Below, in pieces: positions 1 through 7,143 of a stretch of 25,118 nt of DNA; position 1 is the first letter of the stretch, and every line of letters begins with the position of its first letter. Source of the stretch: a virus. The position numbers were made by a program, and so were the translations under genes. Location of the stretch: positions 1 through 25,118 of IMG/VR virus record IMGVR_UViG_3300045135_001765. One strand, 5' to 3'. The notes beneath the pieces were generated by a model, which saw nothing but the letters and a program-made list of their open reading frames with translations, did no database searches and had not been told where the DNA came from.

Positions 1-653
1 CAGAACGAAGAACTAGAAAGTCCAATAAAGTGCCGCCAAAAGCTGGACCTTATCATAACTCTCATATATCTGATGATTATAAGAAAATTGCTCTTAATAA
101 AGATCAGATAACAATTGATCAGGTTACGGATTTACAACCAAAACCTGAAGAACCGGCTCCATCAATTCCAGAACCAAGAATTCAGGAAGAAAATCCTAAC
201 ACTTCTGAAAGGCCGGATGGTGGTAGACCCAAGAATGCATTTGATACACAACCCCGTAAACAAAAGGTTGTAAAACCATTGACGGGTCCAAGTACAGCGA
301 ATGTCTTAATCTGGGCAACTTCTGCCCAAAAGGAAATAACTGATTTATTGCAACCTGCTTTATTAGCTCATTACGGTAAATCAAATGTAAGAAAGCTAAC
401 AAAACAGGAAGCTGAAGAACTAGAGCTATCTAAGTTTGTCGTGCTTTCCAACCTAAAACCATTCACTGAGATAAATGAGGATATAATATTCGATATATTG
501 AAAACAAATGCAAAAGTTGACACTCATATCTTAAGTCAGGTTGAACAATTTGTGAAGGATTTTGTGGACAAGAACTCTAAGACACCATCAGTAGATGAGA
601 TGCGTCAAATCTACTGTTTGTCGTACTCATATGTAAAAAGTCCACTTGAGTAG
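1..653 (+). CDS. Probable portal protein, C-terminal part (5' truncated)
   Basis: The frame is open from base 3 to the TAG at 651-653, so the gene enters from the left edge. The first internal start, GTG at 30, has no Shine-Dalgarno sequence before it and is not the likely start. What is visible is a charged, proline-rich linker with an 'ERPDGGRPKN' stretch, followed by a helical region rich in Lys, Glu and Leu. A disordered Pro/Gly-rich tail carrying a GGRP element is common at the end of phage portal proteins, the dodecameric ring through which DNA enters and leaves the capsid. The gene sits directly before the maturation protease, which is where portal lies in HK97-type head modules. The portal call rests on position and this tail alone; the catalogued core of the family is outside the window, so another head protein is possible. 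Confidence 0.5.
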   Translation, partial: ERRTRKSNKVPPKAGPYHNSHISDDYKKIALNKDQITIDQVTDLQPKPEEPAPSIPEPRIQEENPNTSERPDGGRPKNAFDTQPRKQKVVKPLTGPSTANVLIWATSAQKEITDLLQPALLAHYGKSNVRKLTKQEAEELELSKFVVLSNLKPFTEINEDIIFDILKTNAKVDTHILSQVEQFVKDFVDKNSKTPSVDEMRQIYCLSYSYVKSPLE

Positions 654-675
654 AAAAATGGTGTATAAAAAATAT

Positions 676-684
676 GAGGTGATC
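676..684 (+). promoter_or_regulatory. Very strong Shine-Dalgarno site
   Basis: GAGGTGATC lies three bases before the ATG at 687. It matches nine consecutive bases of the complement of a standard bacterial 16S rRNA 3' end. It fixes the start of the protease-scaffold gene and shows that the host uses canonical SD initiation. Confidence 0.75.
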
Positions 685-686
685 AT

Positions 687-2105
687 ATGAAAATTCATAA
701 GCAAGAAATCTTAGATGGTTTATCAGAAAAAATCGAGGCTAGTGCCAGCGTGTCGCTAGATGCTCAGATTCTGATTGATTCTGATTTGGACCATCCCTCT
801 GAAGAAGAAATACAGAAAACACTTGCTGGTTATGGGCATTCCAACCCTGACCAGATCGATCTGTATTACATCAATACTGTTTTGGTTTCTACTGGGTGGA
901 ATAAAAACGACGATGTATTTGCTGCTGAAGAAGCTTGGGCTGCCAGGGATACTCCTGTGGACAAGCAATTTAACTATATGCACGATGAGAGCGATATCAT
1001 AGGGCATATTACTGGTAGCACTGTTGTTGATGAAAACGGCACAAAAATTGAAGCTGAAGACCCACCCGAAAAATTTGACATTATTACCTCAGCCGTTCTA
1101 TATAAATCCTGGAGCGATCCAGAATTAAGAGAGAGGATGTCTCAGATAGTTTCTGAGATAGAAGAAGGAAAATGGGCGGTTTCTATGGAATGTTTGTTCT
1201 CAGATTTTGACTACTCTGTAGTTTCACCTGATGGTGAGATGAAGGTTGTAGCAAGAAATGATGAATCGGCATTCCTGACGAAACATCTCCGTGTTTATGG
1301 CGGGAAAGGAGTGTACGAAGGATATAAAGTAGGAAGATTGCTACGCAATATCGCTTTTTCTGGTAAGGGGTTGGTTAATAAACCAGCTAACCCACGAAGT
1401 ATTATTCTTCAACCAGACGAAGACCCATTCGATGATAACTTTACCAACTCTGTAAATGTAGAGGAGTTTAACATGGCTGATGATCAGAAAGTCGAAAGTT
1501 CTGACATTGAAGTAGAAGCAGCGGTTGCTTCAGTCAATGACGAGCTAGAGACGATCAAAGCTGATCACGAAGCGGCTGTTGACGGTCTAACCTCAACAAT
1601 CGCTGAACGAGATGCTAAGATCACAGAACTAGAAGAAAGTGCTGCTGCACTAACTTCTGAACTGGAAGAAACCAAAGCTAAACTAGATGAGACTTCAACT
1701 CAGCTAGGTGAAGCCGAGGCTACTATTCGCACTATGGTTCGTACAGCACAGGCTAAAGATGCTGGTATTGCAGACGATAAAGTCGAAGATACCCTCGCTA
1801 AGTTTGACGCTGTCGATGATGAAGCTTTTGCAGCTATGCTTGATCTTGTCAAGACTCAGGCACATGTCAGCTTAGAATCAAACGACAATCCGGCTCCAGC
1901 ACCTGCACCAGCAGCCGCTCCAGAGCCAGTTGTTGAAGAAGAAGTCGAAGCTGAAGAAGAAGTAGCTGAAGAAGAAATCGAAGAAGCAGTTGAAGAATCT
2001 GAAGCTGCTCTAATTGATGCTCCTGAACCAGTACAGAACGCTTTTGCATCTGCTACTGAGTTTTTCAGAACTTCTGTTCTAAACACCACTAAAAATCTCA
2101 AGTAG
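687..2105 (+). CDS. Capsid maturation protease fused to scaffold
   Basis: The 472-residue protein has two parts. Residues 1 to about 245 look like a prohead serine protease: His99 lies in 'YMHDESDIIG', matching the catalytic-His region followed by an IG turn, and Ser166 lies in 'WAVSMECLF', matching the nucleophile-Ser S-x-E pattern. Such enzymes cleave scaffold and capsid precursors inside the prohead. Residues about 263-360 form a Glu/Leu/Ala-rich coiled coil. An alanine-proline run and a very acidic stretch (about 405-440) follow, and the protein ends in a basic tail. This is the composition of an internal scaffold, like the delta domain or lambda Nu3. The gene lies between the probable portal and the decoration and capsid genes. 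The start is fixed by the strong SD at 676-684. The third catalytic residue was not assigned. Confidence 0.8.
   Translation: MKIHKQEILDGLSEKIEASASVSLDAQILIDSDLDHPSEEEIQKTLAGYGHSNPDQIDLYYINTVLVSTGWNKNDDVFAAEEAWAARDTPVDKQFNYMHDESDIIGHITGSTVVDENGTKIEAEDPPEKFDIITSAVLYKSWSDPELRERMSQIVSEIEEGKWAVSMECLFSDFDYSVVSPDGEMKVVARNDESAFLTKHLRVYGGKGVYEGYKVGRLLRNIAFSGKGLVNKPANPRSIILQPDEDPFDDNFTNSVNVEEFNMADDQKVESSDIEVEAAVASVNDELETIKADHEAAVDGLTSTIAERDAKITELEESAAALTSELEETKAKLDETSTQLGEAEATIRTMVRTAQAKDAGIADDKVEDTLAKFDAVDDEAFAAMLDLVKTQAHVSLESNDNPAPAPAPAAAPEPVVEEEVEAEEEVAEEEIEEAVEESEAALIDAPEPVQNAFASATEFFRTSVLNTTKNLK
1473..2105 (+). CDS. Nested scaffold protein from internal in-frame start
   Basis: ATG at 1473 is codon 263 of the protease-scaffold frame. 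It is preceded by GAGGAG at 1461-1466 with six bases between, a textbook ribosome site inside a coding region. Initiation here would give a 210-residue protein holding only the coiled coil, the acidic region and the basic C-terminus. Lambda does the same: Nu3 scaffold is translated from within the C protease gene, giving many scaffolds per protease. What is seen is the SD, the ATG and its exact placement at the domain boundary. That the start is used is inference; GAGGAG also simply encodes two Glu residues here, so chance is possible. Confidence 0.55.
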   Translation: MADDQKVESSDIEVEAAVASVNDELETIKADHEAAVDGLTSTIAERDAKITELEESAAALTSELEETKAKLDETSTQLGEAEATIRTMVRTAQAKDAGIADDKVEDTLAKFDAVDDEAFAAMLDLVKTQAHVSLESNDNPAPAPAPAAAPEPVVEEEVEAEEEVAEEEIEEAVEESEAALIDAPEPVQNAFASATEFFRTSVLNTTKNLK

Positions 2106-2116
2106 GAGAAAAAATA

Positions 2117-2560
2117 ATGGCACTTAAAGGTGATCGAAACGTACTCGAAACTGATATTAGTTTCTTTATTAACACAACCGCTGAAAAAGGGCAACTTCTT
2201 TGCCTAAGCACTGGTGCTTCTGGTGCGGCGATGGACCATTCATCATCCCTAGCGGCAACCGCTAGTGGAGAAGGTATTCCTCTAGGAATTCTTCTTAACG
2301 ATGTCGTTGACATCGATCAGACTCGTCAGCACATCAACTGGCACAAAGATGAAGTTCAAAAGGGTGGTAAGGTTACTATTTTAACCAAAGGCACGATTGT
2401 TACTGATCAGGTCACTGGTACACCATCGGCTGGCGATGTTGCATACCTAAATGCTAGTGCTACTGTAGGAGCACAAGTCGGCGGGTCTTCAGCAGTTGGT
2501 CGTTTCCTTTCCTCTAAGGATGCTGATGGCTACGCTAAAGTTGCTATCAACCTTCCATAA
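2117..2560 (+). CDS. Capsid decoration / head-stabilising protein
   Basis: This 147-residue, beta-rich protein lies directly before the major capsid gene, the usual place for the lambda gpD-like decoration protein that binds the expanded capsid surface. AGGAGA at 2104-2109 is placed well for the ATG at 2117. The middle, with 'KGGKVTILTKGTIVTDQV' and a following 'GDVAYLNASATV', resembles the small beta-barrel seen in many capsid-associated proteins whose gene precedes the capsid gene. No membrane segment or signal peptide is visible. The decoration role is inferred from size, fold type and position; a head-fibre base is an alternative. Confidence 0.6.
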   Translation: MALKGDRNVLETDISFFINTTAEKGQLLCLSTGASGAAMDHSSSLAATASGEGIPLGILLNDVVDIDQTRQHINWHKDEVQKGGKVTILTKGTIVTDQVTGTPSAGDVAYLNASATVGAQVGGSSAVGRFLSSKDADGYAKVAINLP

Positions 2561-2584
2561 ACAATAAAGAATAGGAGAATATAA

Positions 2585-3595
2585 ATGTCTTTTACACAGA
2601 AGCCCAGTCCTGAATTTATCGACCTTCTCAAAAAGGCCGGTAGTGCTGATAAAGCGGAAGCTCTAGTAGCACAGCATGAACTTGCTAAAGCTATTGAACT
2701 TCCGCTACGCGAAGGCGTTCTCGTTGGCGATATTGCTGGCGGTATCTTTGAGCGTATCACAATGGAACCCGGAACTTCTACTGAGTTCCCACTAGATCTC
2801 CTCTCACCTGGTCAAGAAGACGAATTCATTGCCTACACAAATCCTGGTAATGGTCGTGTTCCAGAGAGAACAGTTGAAGGCGATTACGTAATGATTCCTA
2901 CGTATAGCGTCACAAACGCTATCGACATGCTTCTTCGTTATGTCCGAGAAGCCCGTTGGGACGTTGTCTCACGCGCTGCTCGTGTCCTAGAAGCTGGTTT
3001 CGTTAAGAAGATGAACGATGATGGATGGCACACGATCCTCGCCGCTGGCGTTGACCGTAACATCCTCGTTTACGATGCAGATGCTGCTGCTGGTCAGTTC
3101 ACGAAGCGTCAGATTTCTCTCATGAAGTCCGTCATGCGACGTAACGCTGGTGGTAACAGTGCTTCTCTTAATCGCGGTAGTTTAACTGATCTCTATCTAT
3201 CACCTGAAGGTCTCGAAGATATTCGAAACTGGGGTGTTGATCAGGCTGACGAAACGACCCGTCGTGAGATCTATCAGTCCGCTGATGATGGTGGTGCTAT
3301 CACCAGAATCTTTGGTGTTAATCTCCATGCTCTCGATGAACTTGGTCAGAGCCAAGAATACCAGAATTACTTTGCAGATAATCTTTCTGGTACACTTGGA
3401 CCATCAAGTGATGTCGAGCTTGTTGTTGGTCTTGACCTCGCTGCTAATGACAGCTTCGTCATGCCCGTCAAGCAAGAAGTTACCGTTTTCGAAGACGAAG
3501 CACTGCATCGTCACCAGAAGATGGGCTTCTACGGTTTCGCAGAAATCGGCTTTGGTGTTCTAGATTCACGACGAGTTCTACTCGGCTCCTTCTAA
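2585..3595 (+). CDS. Major capsid protein (HK97 fold)
   Basis: The 336-residue protein has the usual length and position for a major capsid protein: after protease-scaffold and decoration, before a terminator. A helical N-terminal arm (about 1-45) leads to an E-loop-like region around 'FPLDLLSPGQEDEFIAYTNP' (about 65-90). Then comes a helix-rich P-domain with 'ARWDVVSRAARVLEAGFVKK', and finally a beta-rich end with 'MPVKQEVTVFEDEALHRHQK' and a closing GFG segment, typical of the A-domain and spine of this fold. AGGAGA at 2573-2578 supplies the SD. Codons are richer in C-ending forms than elsewhere in the window (32 G/C in the 60 bases at 3001-3060), consistent with very high expression. It forms the icosahedral shell. 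No obvious N-terminal cleavage site was assigned. Confidence 0.88.
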   Translation: MSFTQKPSPEFIDLLKKAGSADKAEALVAQHELAKAIELPLREGVLVGDIAGGIFERITMEPGTSTEFPLDLLSPGQEDEFIAYTNPGNGRVPERTVEGDYVMIPTYSVTNAIDMLLRYVREARWDVVSRAARVLEAGFVKKMNDDGWHTILAAGVDRNILVYDADAAAGQFTKRQISLMKSVMRRNAGGNSASLNRGSLTDLYLSPEGLEDIRNWGVDQADETTRREIYQSADDGGAITRIFGVNLHALDELGQSQEYQNYFADNLSGTLGPSSDVELVVGLDLAANDSFVMPVKQEVTVFEDEALHRHQKMGFYGFAEIGFGVLDSRRVLLGSF

Positions 3596-3617
3596 ACATC
3601 GTGGCTGTATAATATTA

Positions 3618-3653
3618 GGGAGGTGGCAGAAATGTCGCCTCCCTTTTATTTTG
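3618..3653 (+). terminator. Intrinsic terminator after the capsid gene
   Basis: GGGAGGTGGC (3618-3627) pairs with GTCGCCTCCC (3634-3643) over ten positions, two of them G-U, around an AGAAAT loop. TTTTATTTT follows at once. It lies 22 bases after the capsid stop and probably limits transcription of the lower-copy genes downstream. Confidence 0.85.
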
Positions 3654-3678
3654 GTGTAATATAAATTGGAGGAACCTT

Positions 3679-4131
3679 ATGAATTACAGTGTTTTATCAA
3701 ATGAAATAAATAATGACCCACTAGGGCTAGGTTATGCGTCTATGGATGCATATCAGATTCGTGATTCTATCAATGGAAAAACTAGATCTTCCTATAAAGT
3801 ATTGACATCAAATGACTTGCTGAAATGGTCTGGAATAAACGGTAGATACATAAAAGTAAAAAATGCCGCAGATAATACAAGTTTATCTAATGAAATAAGA
3901 TCCGCAGCTTTTGCTGCCGTAGTTATGGTGGAGAGAGATAATACGTTATTTGACTATAATGACACAAATTCACAAAATATATTTAATATTCTAGTCAGTA
4001 ACGATATAATATCTCAAGAAGATAAAAATGATTTGGTCTCTACTTTAACAGAAAATGTTAGTAGAGCACAAGAATTGGGTTTGCCACAATTGAGGAAAAA
4101 ACATGTAGAAAGAGCAAAAAATGGCAGTTAG
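3679..4131 (+). CDS. Small virion-region protein of unknown function
   Basis: This 150-residue protein is not assigned to a named function. Its N-terminus carries 'NDPLGLGYASMDAYQIRDSI', an element I recognise from small proteins of unknown role in structural modules of many tailed phages (an N-D-P-x-G-L-G-Y pattern followed by a short helix). The rest is mostly helical and polar, with a basic tail (RKKHVERAKNGS); there is no membrane segment. GGAGG at 3668-3672 serves the ATG at 3679. The 3' end overlaps the next gene by 11 bases, so the two are probably coupled. It is the first gene after the capsid terminator. A head-completion role fits the position but has no direct support. Confidence 0.7.
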   Translation: MNYSVLSNEINNDPLGLGYASMDAYQIRDSINGKTRSSYKVLTSNDLLKWSGINGRYIKVKNAADNTSLSNEIRSAAFAAVVMVERDNTLFDYNDTNSQNIFNILVSNDIISQEDKNDLVSTLTENVSRAQELGLPQLRKKHVERAKNGS

Positions 4132-4540
4132 TAAAGCTGGACAACAGGTTACATTTTCATCAGCGAATTCCCTAGCTGTTTCTGGGGATAGTCAAGCCAC
4201 TAGTGATGCTATAACTTTATCAAGCAATAGTGTCGCCGCCCAAATGACGCTAAAGTCGGACCATTCTGGATCTCCGTTATCAGGTGATACAGTCGATTTT
4301 TACATTTTATATTCGACGGGTGATCCGGATGGTTCGACGACTGATGAATTTGATACGTCTGGTCATGCTTTACATCTGGCAATTTTAGATTTAAATGTAG
4401 AAGATCCAGCGCAAAAAACTGTAGATATTCCAGTGAGCGCAAAATCTTTCAAAATTTATGTAGATAATAATAGTACCACACCTGGCTCATCTGGTGTAAT
4501 AACCTGTTCAGCAGAAATATACGAAACAGTAGTTTCTTAG
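4121..4540 (+). CDS. Beta-rich putative virion protein
   Basis: The 139-residue product is rich in Ser, Thr, Asp and Val with regular alternation of hydrophobic residues and no charged helices, suggesting a beta-sandwich. Segments such as 'VDFYILYSTGDPDGS' and 'KSFKIYVDNNST' look like strands and turns of an Ig-like or jelly-roll domain on a virion surface. There is no signal peptide or membrane segment. It starts inside the 3' end of the upstream gene (11-base overlap) with only a weak purine-rich stretch as SD, so it is likely made by translational coupling. Ten bases separate it from the next structural gene. Its exact role (head fibre, neck decoration or tail) cannot be read from sequence. 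Confidence 0.65.
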   Translation: MAVSKAGQQVTFSSANSLAVSGDSQATSDAITLSSNSVAAQMTLKSDHSGSPLSGDTVDFYILYSTGDPDGSTTDEFDTSGHALHLAILDLNVEDPAQKTVDIPVSAKSFKIYVDNNSTTPGSSGVITCSAEIYETVVS

Positions 4541-4550
4541 GAGTAATCTT

Positions 4551-4967
4551 ATGTCCGCTATGACTAACTATTTTGAATCTGGTATTCTCAACCAGGTCTT
4601 TAGAGGTATTTCACTAACGCTGCCATCTACTGGTGTTTATATTGGTTTAACTTCGGGAGTACCAACCGAAGCAACACCTTCTGCTGATGAACTTGCTGGT
4701 AATGCTTATGCTAGAGTTCATGTACCGACAGGTAATTGGACACAACCAGCAACTGATGATAACGGTCAAAAAATTGAAAATAACGCCGCTATTGACTTTC
4801 CAACTGCCGCTGGCGGTAACTGGGGTTATGCTAGTGGTGTTATTATTGCAGATGCATTAACTGGCGGTAATATATTAATGAAGGGTTCATTAACAACTCC
4901 TCGTAATATACTTGAAGGCGACACTTTTAGGTTTAGCTCTACTGATCTGGATGTCAAATTTGACTAA
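4551..4967 (+). CDS. Putative tail-fibre-type structural protein
   Basis: The 138-residue protein follows a layout that recurs in many phages. A short N-terminal helix is followed by 'VYIGLTSGVPTE', then 'AYARVHV', 'AAIDFPTA', 'WGYASGVIIADA' and 'GGNILMKGSLTTPRNI', ending in a strand with 'GDTFRF'. Proteins of this kind are commonly annotated as small tail-fibre or virion proteins and are predicted to be all-beta. I recognise the pattern but not a verified function. AGGAGT just before the ATG gives a good SD. It is the last gene before the terminator at 4986-5020, forming a short unit with the two genes upstream. Confidence 0.65.
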   Translation: MSAMTNYFESGILNQVFRGISLTLPSTGVYIGLTSGVPTEATPSADELAGNAYARVHVPTGNWTQPATDDNGQKIENNAAIDFPTAAGGNWGYASGVIIADALTGGNILMKGSLTTPRNILEGDTFRFSSTDLDVKFD

Positions 4968-4985
4968 TTCCAGTTTTTTAATATT

Positions 4986-5020
4986 GGGGTAGCATACTTT
5001 GTATCTGCCCCTATTTTTTT
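4986..5020 (+). terminator. Intrinsic terminator before the fibre genes
   Basis: GGGGTAG (4986-4992) pairs with CTGCCCC (5005-5011). After one bulged C, ATAC pairs with GTAT around a TTT loop. TATTTTTTT follows. It closes the 3679-4967 unit, and the first fibre gene begins 12 bases later. Confidence 0.82.
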
Positions 5021-5031
5021 AGGCTGGTAAT

Positions 5032-7134
5032 ATGTTTGGTTTCTACAGCTTTAGTGAAAACCCGTTTTCTTCTGCATCAGTAGTTTCTGCTGGTGAAGTT
5101 AAGACTGGTGTAGCTGTATTAAATGCTTCTGGTAATTTGACTGCTGATTTGTCTAGTGCGGGGTCAATAAGAGAAGGTAATTCTTTATTATCTTCTTCCG
5201 GCATTTTTGATTCAAATGGCAGAATTATACATGGTGGGTTTGCAACATTAGAAGCTTCTGGATCATTAACTTCTAATGGTTCAGTGCTAGTTCCTATTGA
5301 TAGTTCACTTGAAACTTCTGGTAATTTAACATCCAACCTATCTCGTATTGCCGTCACTCTAGAAGGTGCTGCAAGTTTATCTTCTTCTGGTGTATTTGAT
5401 TCAAATATTAGCATTGTACATGGCGGAAGTACATCAGCAAATGCTAGTGGTGAATTAACTTCTGATATACATGTAGTTCATGGTGGTATATCTCAATTTG
5501 AAGCATCTGGTACTTTAGGTGTTAGCGAGTCAGTTGAACTTGATGGAGCCAGTTTATTATTAGATGCTGGTACAGTATCAGCTAAGGGCACACTATTAAG
5601 TGTTTCCTCTAGTTCTACAGAAGCTTCTGGTACAATCACTCCTGATCCAGGTCGTATCATACCACATGGTAGTTCACTATCTGGATCTGGTATTGTAACT
5701 GGAATATCCAGTAGTAGAAAAGTATCTGCTACTGATATATCTTCAAGTGGAACTACAACAAATAATGGAACATTAATACTTGGTCCATTATATTCAATTG
5801 AATCATCTGGAACTATTGATCCTAATGGCAGTAATTTAATTGCTGGTAAAGCCTCGTTGACATCTCCGGGTGCTACGATTGTTGCTGGAAAATTTGCTCC
5901 AGGAGAATTAACAGCATCGTTATCAGCATCTAGTTCTATAACCGCACAAATAGGATTAGATCTTGAAAGTCAAGCCACCATTGGACAGTCAGCAAAAGAG
6001 TTTGTAAGAAAAACTAGTAGGCCAAATTATAAGCCAGCACTACCTGAATTATCTAATAAAGATGAAGGAATAATACTGGACTTCCCATTTTATGAAGGGG
6101 CGGGAAATTTACGCAGTGTTTCCTCTAGGAGACAATCCGGCAATGCAAACATGTTAATGTGGGGAAGGGTTGATGGGCGGCAGTCCTTAACGTCTAATGG
6201 CGGTAGTTATAATAATTATAGAATAACCTTTGATTCTACAGATTTTAATTTCTCAGATGGCAGTTTGCTAATATCATTTAAACCAACAAGGTCTACTTCT
6301 GGTTCTCAGTTCTTGTTTAATAATCGAGGAACTGGAAACAACAATAATGAAATTGATATCTATTCTTTAAATTCCTCAAATAAAGTTCGCATAGATATTT
6401 ATAACGGAACATCCAGACAAAGACTAGATGTACCCAATTTATCCTTTAATAGTTGGAATACCCTTATTGTAACATTTGGTAGCGACCTTAATGCCTCTTT
6501 GAACGGCAATGATTTTTCAACGTATTCTTCCATAACAATGCCATCAGCAAATAGTTCTACGAGTTATATATTAGGAAACCCTGATGACAGATTTGGTATG
6601 GAGGGGTCTGTAGATCATTTTAGGTTATATGACAGGCAGATTTCACAAACTTATGCAAAACAATTACACAGAAATATATACCAAGATTATTCCCTAGATT
6701 ACATAATCCCAAATCACTACGAAATGTCTAGAGTGACCAGCAGTGGTCGCCTGATGAAAAATTCTGGAAGTAATATATCTGCATCTGGTCAGGTGATAAG
6801 TCGCGGATCATTTTTGATTGCGCAAATAAAAGCAGCACTTGGCGGTGAAGGGTTAATTACCGCAAATGGAATTCTTACAGATTTTGATGTTACCACCGCC
6901 TCCTTACAAGCCGCTGCCACAATTGCGGCAAATGGTATTCTACTTGGTGAACTTGATACTGTTCCATTTACAATGCTAATTAATCGACTTGAGGAGTATA
7001 ATATAGATGTATACAGGCAATTTGCCAAGGAGTTTAATGTGGCAAAATCCAAGGCGATATCAGCATCTATAGATAAAATAAATATTACGGACATTAACAT
7101 AGATAAAATTCTAGAAGCAAATCTAGAAAAATAA
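5032..7134 (+). CDS. Repeat adhesin with LamG/concanavalin-like domain
   Basis: The 700-residue protein begins 'MFGFYSFSENPFSS', an N-terminus type common in environmental phage fibre proteins. Residues about 27-325 are an array of roughly 20-residue repeats built on 'ASGxLTSNGS', often ending in 'HGG' (for example near 5220, 5420 and 5480). Residues about 344-540 form a LamG/concanavalin A-like lectin domain: 'GIILDFPFYEGAGNLR' opens it, a 'FNSWNTLIVTF' strand is in the middle, and the hallmark 'SVDHFRLYDRQIS' closes it. Similar SG-type repeats resume at about 566-640, and the C-terminus (650-700) is helical. The domain probably binds surface glycans, making this a receptor-binding or head/tail-decorating fibre. 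SD is weak. It lies just upstream of a second large fibre gene. Confidence 0.75.
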   Translation: MFGFYSFSENPFSSASVVSAGEVKTGVAVLNASGNLTADLSSAGSIREGNSLLSSSGIFDSNGRIIHGGFATLEASGSLTSNGSVLVPIDSSLETSGNLTSNLSRIAVTLEGAASLSSSGVFDSNISIVHGGSTSANASGELTSDIHVVHGGISQFEASGTLGVSESVELDGASLLLDAGTVSAKGTLLSVSSSSTEASGTITPDPGRIIPHGSSLSGSGIVTGISSSRKVSATDISSSGTTTNNGTLILGPLYSIESSGTIDPNGSNLIAGKASLTSPGATIVAGKFAPGELTASLSASSSITAQIGLDLESQATIGQSAKEFVRKTSRPNYKPALPELSNKDEGIILDFPFYEGAGNLRSVSSRRQSGNANMLMWGRVDGRQSLTSNGGSYNNYRITFDSTDFNFSDGSLLISFKPTRSTSGSQFLFNNRGTGNNNNEIDIYSLNSSNKVRIDIYNGTSRQRLDVPNLSFNSWNTLIVTFGSDLNASLNGNDFSTYSSITMPSANSSTSYILGNPDDRFGMEGSVDHFRLYDRQISQTYAKQLHRNIYQDYSLDYIIPNHYEMSRVTSSGRLMKNSGSNISASGQVISRGSFLIAQIKAALGGEGLITANGILTDFDVTTASLQAAATIAANGILLGELDTVPFTMLINRLEEYNIDVYRQFAKEFNVAKSKAISASIDKINITDINIDKILEANLEK
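5110..6010 (+). repeat. Array of ~20-residue SG-rich repeats
   Basis: About fourteen degenerate units of 19-23 codons, each with an 'ASG' or 'SSG' core followed by 'LTSN' or 'IFDSN' and often 'HGG', make up residues about 27-325 of the first adhesin. DNA copies are similar but not identical, so this is an old protein repeat, not a recent tandem duplication. Bounds are approximate. Confidence 0.7.
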
Positions 7135-7143
7135 GGTGGAGTC

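Noticed and set aside
30-653. GTG at 30 as a true start of the first gene
   Set aside because: No SD precedes it and the frame is open to the left edge, so a 5'-truncated longer gene is more likely.
3606-3613. TGTATAAT upstream of 3679 as a sigma70 -10 box
   Set aside because: No -35 match lies 16-18 bases before it, and a transcript from it would start within the terminator stem.
3660-3666. TATAAAT elements (also at 2580-2586 and 16941-16947) as T4-type late promoters
   Set aside because: The one at 2580 overlaps the start codon and the one at 3660 touches the SD, so transcription would begin too late; the same word also occurs inside genes (1101, and near 15977). Only 16941 is in a feasible place, which is not enough.
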